NCBI GenBank assembly: GCA_025450135.1
Contig: JANWHZ010000028.1
Span: forward strand, 1-17,702
Reading direction: 5' to 3'
DNA: 17,702 nt
From: Candidatus Saccharimonadales bacterium
Lineage (GTDB): Bacteria; Patescibacteriota; Saccharimonadia; Saccharimonadales; UBA4665
The translations under genes were made by a program, and so were the position numbers. A model generated the notes under the pieces. It was not told the origin of the DNA. It did no database searches and saw nothing but the letters and a program-made list of their open reading frames with translations. Below are positions 1-5,995 of the stretch, one piece after another. The stretch's first letter is position 1. Every line of letters begins with the position of its first letter.

Positions 1-177
1 CGTTTTAGTAACGCTCGCGGTTTGCAAGTTACTCGCAATCATATCGTCGAACACCCGGTGTGGGTCCTGCCAGATAAATTGCCACCAGGCAAAAGAGCCC
101 ACCATCACCAGTACTACTGCCGCCAACACTAATGCGTGGCGCGGATACAAGAACATTTTTTCAATTAGCCAATCCAT
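1..177 (-). CDS. N-terminus of a membrane-anchored protein of unknown function (partial)
   Basis: The reading frame opens at an ATG at 177 and runs uninterrupted for 59 codons to the window edge, so only the N-terminus is visible. It begins MDWLIEKMFLYPRH, then has one hydrophobic segment at about residues 14-35 ending in aromatic residues (FAWWQFIW), then a polar stretch. This is the layout of a signal anchor with the rest of the protein outside the cell. I do not recognise the family. The start is supported by an extended -10 box (TGT-TACAAT) six bases upstream, the arrangement seen at many genes in this window. The gene lies downstream of the tRNA cluster on the same strand but appears to have its own promoter. 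Confidence 0.7.
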   Translation of the reverse strand, partial: MDWLIEKMFLYPRHALVLAAVVLVMVGSFAWWQFIWQDPHRVFDDMIASNLQTASVTKT

Positions 178-183
178 GCAGGT

Positions 184-192
184 ATTGTAACA
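184..192 (-). promoter_or_regulatory. Extended -10 promoter, likely leaderless start
   Basis: TGT-TACAAT on the minus strand ends six bases before the ATG at 177. No good -35 is seen at the usual distance. A transcript starting about seven bases after the box would begin at or next to the start codon. Confidence 0.5.
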
Positions 193-249
193 GTTAATCC
201 GAATTACTGTGGATTCGCAGCTACCAAAGCAAGTTGTTGGAATGCGGCA

Positions 250-325
250 TGGTGGAGTGTAGGGGATTCGAACCCCTGGTCTCAGCATTGCGAACGCTGC
301 GCTTTACCAACTAAGCTAACACCCC
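250..325 (-). tRNA. tRNA-Ala (CGC)
   Basis: This is a 76-base cloverleaf with encoded CCA. The acceptor strands GGGGTGT and ACACTCC pair with a G3-U70 wobble, the classic alanine identity element, and the discriminator is A73. The D stem is GCTT/AAGC. The anticodon stem CAGCG/TGCTG carries loop TTCGCAA, giving anticodon CGC for codon GCG. The T arm is AGGGG-TTCGAAT-CCCCT. Its first base directly abuts the CCA end of the upstream tRNA-Leu. Confidence 0.97.
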
Positions 326-412
326 TGGTGGGCAAGGAGGGACTCGAACCCTCAAGGCTTTTAAGGCCAGCGGATTTTAAGTCCGCCGCGTATACCATTC
401 CGCCACTCGCCC
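326..412 (-). tRNA. tRNA-Leu (UAA)
   Basis: This is an 87-base class II tRNA with a long variable arm and encoded CCA. The acceptor GGGCGAG pairs with CTTGCCC including one G-U pair. The anticodon stem GCGGA/TCCGC encloses loop CTTAAAA, giving anticodon TAA. The T arm contains GGGTTCGAGTCCC. The variable-arm hairpin GGCCTT/AAGCC is clear. Its 3' A76 at 326 is immediately followed by G1 of tRNA-Ala at 325. Confidence 0.97.
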
Positions 413-433
413 ATTGTTGTATAAGGTCCAACG

Positions 434-507
434 TGGAGGCGCCTACCGGAATTGAACCGGTGTAAAAGGTTTTGCAGACCTCTGCGTAACCACTCCGCCA
501 AGGCGCC
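434..507 (-). tRNA. tRNA-Cys (GCA)
   Basis: This is a 74-base tRNA with encoded CCA. The acceptor GGCGCCT pairs perfectly with AGGCGCC, and the discriminator is U73, the cysteine identity base. The anticodon stem GAGGT/ACCTT carries loop CTGCAAA, giving anticodon GCA. The T arm is ACCGG-TTCAATT-CCGGT. It is the first gene of the three-tRNA cluster and lies 21 bases upstream of tRNA-Leu. Confidence 0.97.
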
Positions 508-529
508 ATATCCGTTCAAGAATACGCAC

Positions 530-538
530 ATTATAACA
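530..538 (-). promoter_or_regulatory. Promoter of the tRNA cluster
   Basis: TGT-TATAAT, an extended -10 box, lies on the minus strand in the 45-base gap between the DUF218-like stop and tRNA-Cys. The expected transcription start is about 15 bases before tRNA-Cys, leaving a short 5' leader. No strong -35 is seen. Confidence 0.55.
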
Positions 539-552
539 AACTTGAGTCAATA

Positions 553-1305
553 TCACTTGGTTGCGGAGTTTGCCCGGCGACTTACTGCATCGGGATCCCC
601 ATACAATTTCTCTAGGCTGACTGCTACATCGGCAATAAACTGCTTTTTGCCTGATGGCGACAAGCCATAATAGCGCCGTACTAAGCTAGCCAGAGTTGGT
701 GTGTAGTGCAGCAAGGGGTCGTCAGCCCGATGAGGCGGCTCAACAACTAAGACGTCGCTTGCTTTCCTACCTGCAAATGGGCGATCACTAGATACGGTAC
801 ACCATAGCTGGTCCGAAGGGATAAAGCCATCTTCACGTACCTTTGCCTGCAATTGAATACACCGAGGCGCATGTGTGGCAGCAGCAATGTGAACAATATA
901 TGTTACGCCCAGTTGCTGAAAATAAAGAGCCGCACGGTGTATCTCGTCATACGTATCTGCAATTGATTCACCAACATAGATCTGCCCAACTCTATCCGCA
1001 AATGTTGCCCGCACTCTTGAGGAAGCGCTGTCGTAGAGACTTTTTAGTTTTGGAAAATCTGGAAGATGGTGTTGTTTATCTTGCAAGAACCGTAATGTGT
1101 ACTCTCCCTCAGAAAGACCTTGCTTGCGAGAAGGTCCATTGTATATAACCGTATGAATTGGCGCATTTGGAGGGGTGGTAAGCAAATACTCAAACAATTT
1201 AGCACCGACACCAAGTTCATTCCGCTCTGGGTCGCCCCACACCAGCCGCTCCCAATCCTCGCTGTGTAAATGGTATACGTGAAGGAGTACGCCAACCTTG
1301 ATCAT
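553..1305 (-). CDS. YdcF/DUF218-like protein
   Basis: This is a 250-residue protein starting MIKVGVLLHVYHLH. An upstream in-frame start would add 17 residues but would place the TATAAT box inside the gene, so the ATG at 1305 is preferred. The middle has the DUF218 (YdcF/SanA/ElyC) pattern: a strand with IYVGESIADTYDE (about 109-121), a helix, then a strand and ATHAPRCIQ (about 143-151), comparable to the family's E-NT-EN and HMPRA elements. DUF218 proteins are Rossmann-like, and some are linked to envelope metabolism. No signal peptide or membrane segment is visible, so a soluble protein is expected. The family assignment rests on remembered motifs and is only moderately sure; the reaction is unknown. 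Confidence 0.6.
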   Translation of the reverse strand: MIKVGVLLHVYHLHSEDWERLVWGDPERNELGVGAKLFEYLLTTPPNAPIHTVIYNGPSRKQGLSEGEYTLRFLQDKQHHLPDFPKLKSLYDSASSRVRATFADRVGQIYVGESIADTYDEIHRAALYFQQLGVTYIVHIAAATHAPRCIQLQAKVREDGFIPSDQLWCTVSSDRPFAGRKASDVLVVEPPHRADDPLLHYTPTLASLVRRYYGLSPSGKKQFIADVAVSLEKLYGDPDAVSRRANSATK

Positions 1306-1314
1306 ATACCTGTC

Positions 1315-1320
1315 ATTATA
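1315..1320 (-). promoter_or_regulatory. -10 box of the DUF218-like gene
   Basis: A consensus TATAAT on the minus strand lies nine bases before the ATG at 1305. The 5' leader would be at most about two or three bases. There is no TGn extension and no clear -35. Confidence 0.5.
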
Positions 1321-1393
1321 GTGCACAGCAGGCGATACGGCTGAGAGGGTGCCCAATTATTCTGAACGTCCAAAGCTTTACTACGTTTCTGAT

Positions 1394-1852
1394 CTAACGA
1401 GGGTTCCAGGCAAGTTCATACTTATCTACGATATCTCCATCGAACTTGCCAAAGGCGTACCAGGTTAATACAGTGATTTTATAGAACTGGTGGCCATCTT
1501 CACGACGTGCCTCTTCCAGCTTCTCTTCGCCAGTGCCGAGACGGTTTTTGAAATAGGCAAAGACGCGCTGGCGCTCAGCCTCGTCCGTAAGCCGTTCGGC
1601 AGTACCTTCAAAATAGATGCCGTGTGGCACGTCTGTGAGCGCATGCTGGTGGACGATATTTCCTGCCACATTTGGGTTTTCGGCAATTTCTTGGCTATGC
1701 CTGCGAGACATGAGCGAACGGAAGTATATGTTTAGATCTTCGTCGTAGGCAAAGTGGACTTCACATACCCACGGCTTATTCCCGACACAGGTGCCAAGTG
1801 ATAAATGCAGAGACTTGTCGATATACTCTCGGATAATTGCTTCTATATTCAT
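1394..1852 (-). CDS. Pyridoxamine 5'-phosphate oxidase-like FMN-binding split-barrel protein
   Basis: This is a 152-residue protein of the size usual for single-domain PNPOx-like flavoproteins. It starts MNIEAIIREYIDKS, then has the family's first barrel strands LSLGTCVGNKPWVCEVHFAYDEDLNIYF (about residues 17-45) followed by a phosphate-loop-like SLMSRRHSQEIAENPNVAG (about 46-64). It ends with YKITVLTWYAFGKFDG, the typical closing strands. Members bind FMN or F420, or serve as flavin reductases or haem-binding proteins; the substrate cannot be told here. The ATG at 1852 is chosen over one 16 codons upstream because the latter would span the -10 box. The gene is divergent from the DedA gene, with 72 bases between the start codons. 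Confidence 0.82.
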   Translation of the reverse strand: MNIEAIIREYIDKSLHLSLGTCVGNKPWVCEVHFAYDEDLNIYFRSLMSRRHSQEIAENPNVAGNIVHQHALTDVPHGIYFEGTAERLTDEAERQRVFAYFKNRLGTGEEKLEEARREDGHQFYKITVLTWYAFGKFDGDIVDKYELAWNPR

Positions 1853-1859
1853 GCCCACT

Positions 1860-1865
1860 ATAATA
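1860..1865 (-). promoter_or_regulatory. -10 box of the PNPOx-like gene
   Basis: TATTAT on the minus strand lies seven bases before the ATG at 1852. An overlapping TATAGT would be four bases from the ATG and is too close. The position predicts transcription starting at the A of the start codon. Confidence 0.45.
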
Positions 1866-1904
1866 TACCCATTTTGCTGACAAACTATCTCAAAGATCAC
1901 ATAT

Positions 1905-1918
1905 TGCTATAGTATGAT
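1905..1918 (+). promoter_or_regulatory. -10 region of the DedA gene
   Basis: Two overlapping boxes are present: TGC-TATAGT (1905-1913, extended -10) and TATGAT (1913-1918), the latter six bases before the ATG at 1925. The second would give a leaderless transcript, the first a leader of a few bases. Confidence 0.45.
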
Positions 1919-1924
1919 ACGTAT

Positions 1925-2527
1925 ATGCTGACGGCATTCATCGCCTGGTTGCTCACGTACCGATACTTGGTGCTCTTTCCAATTGCAGTTATTGAAGGAC
2001 CTATCATCGCTATCATTAGCGGATCGCTTGCCGCAAATGGCCAGCTTAATTTCCTGGCCGCTTATTTTGTCATTGTCACGGGCGACCTAATGGGCGATTC
2101 ATTTTACTATCTGCTCGGCAGATGGGGGCGTACTCACGTCGTACCTCGTTTGGGGAAGTACGTTGGCTTGACCGAAAGCCGCGCCCGCCAAGTCGATATG
2201 CATTATGAACGGCATGCGGGCAAGACGCTTTTCTTCGGCAAGCTTGCATTTTCGCTGGAAGTACCCATGATTATTTCGGCGGGCATGGTGCGTTATCCCT
2301 ACGTGCGTTTCATAGTGTTCATGACTCTGGCAGCGCTGCCAAAAACACTCGGCTTGATGTTGCTGGGATACTTCTTCGGCTTTTCGTTTGAGAGTGCCCG
2401 ACACGATCTAGCATATGCCACACACATTTCGTTGGTAGCTTTGCTGGTACTTGCATGTGTAATCGTCGTCGTACGTGTTAGCCGGCGACAGTTAGCCGTT
2501 CGGACGTCAAAGTCACACAAAGACTAA
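1925..2527 (+). CDS. DedA/SNARE-associated (VTT-domain) membrane protein
   Basis: This is a 200-residue integral membrane protein of normal DedA length. The N-terminal segment has the re-entrant loop region FPIAVIEGPIIAIISGSLAA (about 18-37) with the conserved Glu-Gly-Pro. A second element reads VTGDLMGDSFYYLLGRWGR (about 51-69), matching the family's GD-GD-YxLGR motif. The central basic helix and FFGKLAFSLEVPMIISAGMVRYPYVRF (about 103-129) occupy the place of the usual F-x-R-F-x-P-x-x-R-x-x-x-x-x-x-AG motif, although the usual arginines differ. Two more hydrophobic segments follow, with a basic C-terminus. DedA proteins act as proton-dependent lipid or undecaprenyl-phosphate flippases in the inner membrane. 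The gene is convergent with the YbaK-like gene; the 46-base gap shows no clear terminator. Confidence 0.85.
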   Translation: MLTAFIAWLLTYRYLVLFPIAVIEGPIIAIISGSLAANGQLNFLAAYFVIVTGDLMGDSFYYLLGRWGRTHVVPRLGKYVGLTESRARQVDMHYERHAGKTLFFGKLAFSLEVPMIISAGMVRYPYVRFIVFMTLAALPKTLGLMLLGYFFGFSFESARHDLAYATHISLVALLVLACVIVVVRVSRRQLAVRTSKSHKD

Positions 2528-2573
2528 GCAGTTGTGTGGTCGGCTACCCAACAGGCGGCGCGTAGTCTACCAT

Positions 2574-3113
2574 TTACACGCTCGGTGCTTTTGCTATATC
2601 AAGTACCTCAGTATTCGGAAGTTGCGCTACATAACTTCCTGGTATGAGCAATTTCGAACTACGTATGCCACTGCCGATAATCACCCACTCCATGTCAATA
2701 ATTTTGCGGTCAACTAAAATTGGCCAATCACGCGGCAACCCAATCGGCGTAATACCGCCGAATTCCATGCCTGTTAAGCTCACCGCCTCTTCCATAGATG
2801 CAAAAGATAACTTGCGAGCCTCCAAGTGACGGCGGACTATACCGTTGACATCTGTACGGTCAGCTGCCAGTATTAAGCACGCTACGTACCAGGTTCGGTC
2901 AGCGCGCTTGGCCTCTAAAATTACACAGTTTGCGGACCTGCCCATCTCCACGCCATATGCACTGCAAAAGGCTGCCGTGTCAGACAGTGTTGGGTCAATT
3001 GCAGACACATACACATTGCCTTTGTTGCGTGTGGTGAAAGCTTTAATAACTGGTTTTGCCACTAAATCCAATCGTTCATACGCTGGGATAAAATCAAGCG
3101 GACCTATCTGCAT
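2574..3113 (-). CDS. YbaK/ProX-type aminoacyl-tRNA deacylase domain protein
   Basis: This is a 179-residue single-domain protein. The C-terminal half carries the YbaK signature: LILAADRTDVNGIVRRHL (about 82-99), then SLTGMEFGGITPIGLP (about 112-127), then WPILVD. YbaK proteins hydrolyse mischarged Cys-tRNA(Pro) or related aminoacyl-tRNAs. The lysine normally found in the V-F-K-T-L strand is not apparent: the equivalent region reads NCVILEAK. This resembles a divergent form I associate with actinobacterial genomes, so the substrate is uncertain. It is the last gene of the run C39-SDR-S51-YbaK, 58 bases after the S51 stop, with an AAGGAA ribosome site about ten bases before the ATG. Confidence 0.8.
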   Translation of the reverse strand: MQIGPLDFIPAYERLDLVAKPVIKAFTTRNKGNVYVSAIDPTLSDTAAFCSAYGVEMGRSANCVILEAKRADRTWYVACLILAADRTDVNGIVRRHLEARKLSFASMEEAVSLTGMEFGGITPIGLPRDWPILVDRKIIDMEWVIIGSGIRSSKLLIPGSYVAQLPNTEVLDIAKAPSV

Positions 3114-3171
3114 GTTTGGTCTTTCCTTAGTGCCTACTCATGGTGCGGTAGCAAACTGACCGCTGCTATAG

Positions 3172-3807
3172 CTATGCGCCAACAATACGCCGAGAGCTGC
3201 CATTAATAACTAACGCTTCGCGGTCTGTAAGCGGCTGCACTACATAGCTTCTAGCCGTTAGCTGTTTGGCTATACGCTCCATAGCTGAACCATAATCTTC
3301 TCTCCCCCAGTGCGGCAGAACCACTGTAGCAGTTAACGCCAAAGCGTCACATATAACAGATGGCGCAGCTGACGCATCATCGGCTGCCTCAAAGGTTTCG
3401 ATCGTCGGCCCCGCCACAATTGCACCAGCGCTTCCGCCGGCAACCACATTGCCATTCTTAGCGTATTCGATGATGATATCGCGGGCGCCAGTATCTTTTA
3501 ATAGCCAGTTCAGATAGAAAATGTTACCACCGCCAATCCATACCACATCGGCAACTCCTAGAACCTGCCGTAGTTCGTTCTGGCCCTTTTCACCCCGACA
3601 CTCGCGTAGGTCCAGTAATGTGACCGTTATGCCGGCATCGACCAGTGAATCACGTGCCCTTTTCACCCATCGTGGTTGACCTGGAGAGGTATCGGCACCG
3701 TTTTCAATGAGCGCTACATGAGTATGTTTAAGGGGCTTGCCGACCAAGTGTTCGAATGCCGGTCGAAATGCGGGTAGTAGCCATTGTGACGTCAGGAAAA
3801 GCTTCAC
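3172..3807 (-). CDS. Peptidase S51 (dipeptidase E-like)
   Basis: This is a 211-residue protein from a GTG start (VKLFLTSQW). S51 motifs are in order: VVWIGGGNIFYLNWLL (about 88-103), the nucleophile elbow AGGSAGAIVAGP with Ser126, and LPHWGREDYG with His166. Glu/Asp residues just after the elbow could complete the Ser-His-acid triad. Family members cleave N-terminal Asp-X dipeptides (PepE) or cyanophycin; no signal peptide is present, so it is cytosolic. An ATG 27 codons upstream is rejected because it would overlap the SDR gene by more than 70 bases with a low-complexity basic leader. The GTG lies eight bases after the SDR stop, with a weak AGG seven bases ahead, so it is probably translated through coupling. 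Confidence 0.83.
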   Translation of the reverse strand: MKLFLTSQWLLPAFRPAFEHLVGKPLKHTHVALIENGADTSPGQPRWVKRARDSLVDAGITVTLLDLRECRGEKGQNELRQVLGVADVVWIGGGNIFYLNWLLKDTGARDIIIEYAKNGNVVAGGSAGAIVAGPTIETFEAADDASAAPSVICDALALTATVVLPHWGREDYGSAMERIAKQLTARSYVVQPLTDREALVINGSSRRIVGA

Positions 3808-3815
3808 TATGTTGC

Positions 3816-4523
3816 CTAAATAGTCTTGAGTGATTGGCCGCCATCGAGGTAAATGATCTCGCCGTCCAGCCCTTCGTTTTGGATGCAATGCAGCACAAGG
3901 TCGGCAACTTGCTGCGGGGTGATGAACTTACCTGTTAATTGTTCGTTCGCTAGCTTTTGGCGCTCTTCGCTACCCAAGTCTTTGTTCCATCTTGAGTCTA
4001 CGTAACCAGGAGCAACAGCGTTGACACGTACGCGGGGCGCCAGTTGCTTGGCAAACGTTCTTGTTAGACTATTAAGCGCTGCCTTGCTCGCGTCGTAGGC
4101 TTTCATTTCGACGAAACCAAACCGCTCACCACCGTAAACCGATGATATGTTGATAATCGCACCATCATCACTGACCAGCTCGTCAGCGTGTCCCATAATA
4201 ATTGCCGGCGTAATGGCATTAATAGAAAATAGGGTTTGCCATTCGTTGAAGTTTTTATCATCATTTCGCCGCGAAACACCTGCATTATTAACAATGACGT
4301 CAAACTTGGGTTGGGACTGCAGCTGCGCGACAAACGCATCGACTGCCGTTTTGTCAGCGAAGTCAGCTTGCAATACGTCAGCCTGTAACTCCGCAGCCAG
4401 CTTTGAGGCCAGCTCATCATTGCTTGTGTAATGCAACACTACTTCGTAACCTGCAGTTGCTAATGTTCGAGCAATCACCTGACCAATTGAACTCGTGGCT
4501 GAAGTTACCAATGCGCGTTTCAT
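3816..4523 (-). CDS. Short-chain dehydrogenase/reductase (SDR)
   Basis: This is a 235-residue classical-length SDR. It has the N-terminal Rossmann strand with TSATSSIG (7-14), NNAG (79-82), the catalytic serine in INISSVYGG (about 125-132), Tyr143-x3-Lys147 in YDASK, and VNAVAPGYVDS after it. The C-terminus has LDGEIIYLDGGQS, the usual SDR closing motif. It should reduce or oxidise an unidentified carbonyl or alcohol with NAD(P). The glycine-rich motif is unusual: the first two glycines of TGxxxGIG are replaced by serine, keeping only the last. It starts three bases after the C39-like gene stop, with AAAGG eight bases before its ATG, and is followed eight bases later by the S51 gene, so an operon is clear. 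Confidence 0.9.
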   Translation of the reverse strand: MKRALVTSATSSIGQVIARTLATAGYEVVLHYTSNDELASKLAAELQADVLQADFADKTAVDAFVAQLQSQPKFDVIVNNAGVSRRNDDKNFNEWQTLFSINAITPAIIMGHADELVSDDGAIINISSVYGGERFGFVEMKAYDASKAALNSLTRTFAKQLAPRVRVNAVAPGYVDSRWNKDLGSEERQKLANEQLTGKFITPQQVADLVLHCIQNEGLDGEIIYLDGGQSLKTI

Positions 4524-4526
4524 GCG

Positions 4527-5246
4527 TTACGCCTTTCTTAGTTGAAATAACATGTTGTCGCACTCCATTTGGGAGGCGCCCATTGCAGCCAGAAGTCGCT
4601 CTGGCTCCACAGCATGAAATCCCGGTATTTGCCATGGATCTGCAATTAAGTAATTTCCAGCGTCATCCTTGCCGCGGATGACAATGCTATGGTTCGCCAA
4701 GCGGCCGCCTACATCGTCAAGCTCAGTCTCACGCAAGCCGGTGCTCTTCGTGCGGCCTGTGGCATATAAAACATTAAAGCAAGCACTCGCGATGAATGGT
4801 CCGTCCGCTAAAAGACTATCGAGTAGTTTGGTACTCATATAGGGGAGGATCTGCAAGTTACCGCCTGCCTTCACAAAGTTAATGTATGACTGCATATAGC
4901 GCTGGCTAAGCGCCATACCGAGCACCGGGATATCCCGATGGGTTTTGGCCACTTCCATGCGGGCCAGCCGTGCGTCTTTGGTGAGGCCGATCCAGGCCAA
5001 GTCGATGATTTGAAAATCTGCCGTACAGATGCGTACGTTATAACCTTGTGCAATACACCACGTAGCAAGTTCCTGGTTGAGCGTACCCCAATCTTCTCCC
5101 TGCCCGTTTTTATTCACCGGGATCTGGTCGATGATCGCTTCAGGTGAGATTGTTTGCCCAAAATACGAAAAGACCATCGCCAGTGATGCTTGGCTACAGG
5201 AATTGTTGGTAGGCTGGTAGTGGTGTGTAACCTGATATTCAATCAT
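4527..5246 (-). CDS. Cytosolic C39-like cysteine peptidase
   Basis: This is a 239-residue protein resembling the peptidase_C39_2 family. The N-terminus has the papain-like nucleophile motif NNSCSQASLAMVFSYFG with Cys17, and the C-terminal half has NHSIVIRG with His186 and LIADPWQ with Asp203, giving a complete Cys-His-Asp triad in the right order and spacing. C39 peptidases cut after double-glycine leaders in bacteriocin exporters, but this protein has no ABC transporter domain, no membrane segment and no signal peptide, so it is a stand-alone cytosolic enzyme of unknown substrate. It has the strongest Shine-Dalgarno sequence in the window. It lies 28 bases after the 2H phosphoesterase stop and three bases before the SDR start. 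Confidence 0.82.
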   Translation of the reverse strand: MIEYQVTHHYQPTNNSCSQASLAMVFSYFGQTISPEAIIDQIPVNKNGQGEDWGTLNQELATWCIAQGYNVRICTADFQIIDLAWIGLTKDARLARMEVAKTHRDIPVLGMALSQRYMQSYINFVKAGGNLQILPYMSTKLLDSLLADGPFIASACFNVLYATGRTKSTGLRETELDDVGGRLANHSIVIRGKDDAGNYLIADPWQIPGFHAVEPERLLAAMGASQMECDNMLFQLRKA

Positions 5247-5254
5247 AGCGCTGA

Positions 5255-5260
5255 CCTCCT
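5255..5260 (-). promoter_or_regulatory. Strong Shine-Dalgarno site of the C39-like gene
   Basis: A perfect AGGAGG lies eight bases before the ATG at 5246. It contrasts with the promoter-proximal genes, most of which lack a leader. A TATAGC-like box a few bases upstream could also allow internal initiation. Confidence 0.8.
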
Positions 5261-5274
5261 GAAGCTATACTACA

Positions 5275-5874
5275 TTAGCCGATAAGCGAAGACACTGCTA
5301 ATAGCCGAACACAGGTGTTGCTAATCCCCAGTTCGCATAGTGCAATCTTAGCAAATCTACCGCTAAAGAGGGATGGCTCAGGAAGCACACTTTCGTCAGC
5401 TGGCACCTCATTTTCAAATCGGGTCAATGTGATGTGTGGCTTAAATAATTCACCAACATACTTATAGCCGTACATATCGTAGTTCGATTTCGCTAGACCA
5501 ACTGCCTCAAGAATGTGCTCCCGATCTTTCTCTATAATGCCATCACGCATTGGATTTACGGCCGTAAGCACCGCCAGTTGAAGTGAATGTAGTTGGGGCG
5601 AAACAGCATAGTTAACAACGAGGTAGCCTCGTTCTTGCTCGTAGTATGTTGCATGTAGTTGAAGGGGTTGGTAGGCAACTGCAATCTGACGCAGCTGTTC
5701 ATAAACTTTTTCAATATCCTTTATACGTAACCGTACCATGTAGAGCGAAAAGTGCGGATAATACTTCCCTGCTTCGAGCGTGAACACGGTATCCGAACGT
5801 CTAAGGTCCTGGCTTGTCGTTAGCGCCAGTTGAGCCGTATCTTCGTCAGGCAATAATACAATGTCGCAGTCCAT
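5275..5874 (-). CDS. 2H phosphoesterase (2'-5' RNA ligase/LigT superfamily)
   Basis: This is a 199-residue protein with the two histidine motifs that define the 2H phosphoesterase superfamily: PHFSLYM (His41-x-Ser43) and KPHITLTRF (His147-x-Thr149), each on a strand and about 106 residues apart. Enzymes of this fold hydrolyse 2',3'-cyclic phosphates or 2'-5' linkages in RNA and nucleotides; the exact substrate cannot be read from sequence. There is no signal peptide. The start ATG at 5874 lies eight bases after a TATAAT box, so a leaderless message is likely. It heads the minus-strand run leading into the C39-like gene 28 bases downstream, and may be the first gene of that operon. Confidence 0.82.
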   Translation of the reverse strand: MDCDIVLLPDEDTAQLALTTSQDLRRSDTVFTLEAGKYYPHFSLYMVRLRIKDIEKVYEQLRQIAVAYQPLQLHATYYEQERGYLVVNYAVSPQLHSLQLAVLTAVNPMRDGIIEKDREHILEAVGLAKSNYDMYGYKYVGELFKPHITLTRFENEVPADESVLPEPSLFSGRFAKIALCELGISNTCVRLLAVSSLIG

Positions 5875-5882
5875 GATGCATC

Positions 5883-5888
5883 ATTATA
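5883..5888 (-). promoter_or_regulatory. -10 box of the 2H phosphoesterase gene/operon
   Basis: A consensus TATAAT on the minus strand lies eight bases before the ATG at 5874, predicting a start at or next to the start codon. It is flanked upstream by the small inverted repeat CTGC-N4-GCAG (5889-5900). No -35 is evident. Confidence 0.5.
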
Positions 5889-5995
5889 CTGCGCGAGCAG
5901 CGTGAACCCCTCTTTCCGCTCTCAACCCTAAGCTTGCCATAATAACCGCTCAGTCAGGGTTTGTACCAATAACCTTGAAATACGACGAAGTTGTT

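Noticed and set aside
282..670. Open frames of 72-75 codons across the tRNA cluster on both strands
   Set aside because: They lie across well-formed tRNA genes, have no ribosome site and no protein-like composition.
3808..3888. Longer N-terminus for the S51 peptidase starting at 3888
   Set aside because: It would overlap the SDR gene by more than 70 bases and add a basic, proline-rich leader unlike the family.
5889..5980. Inverted AACCCT/AGGGTT and CTGC/GCAG repeats upstream of the 2H phosphoesterase gene
   Set aside because: Arms are short and the spacing is long, so these are not distinguishable from chance; only the -10 box is supported.
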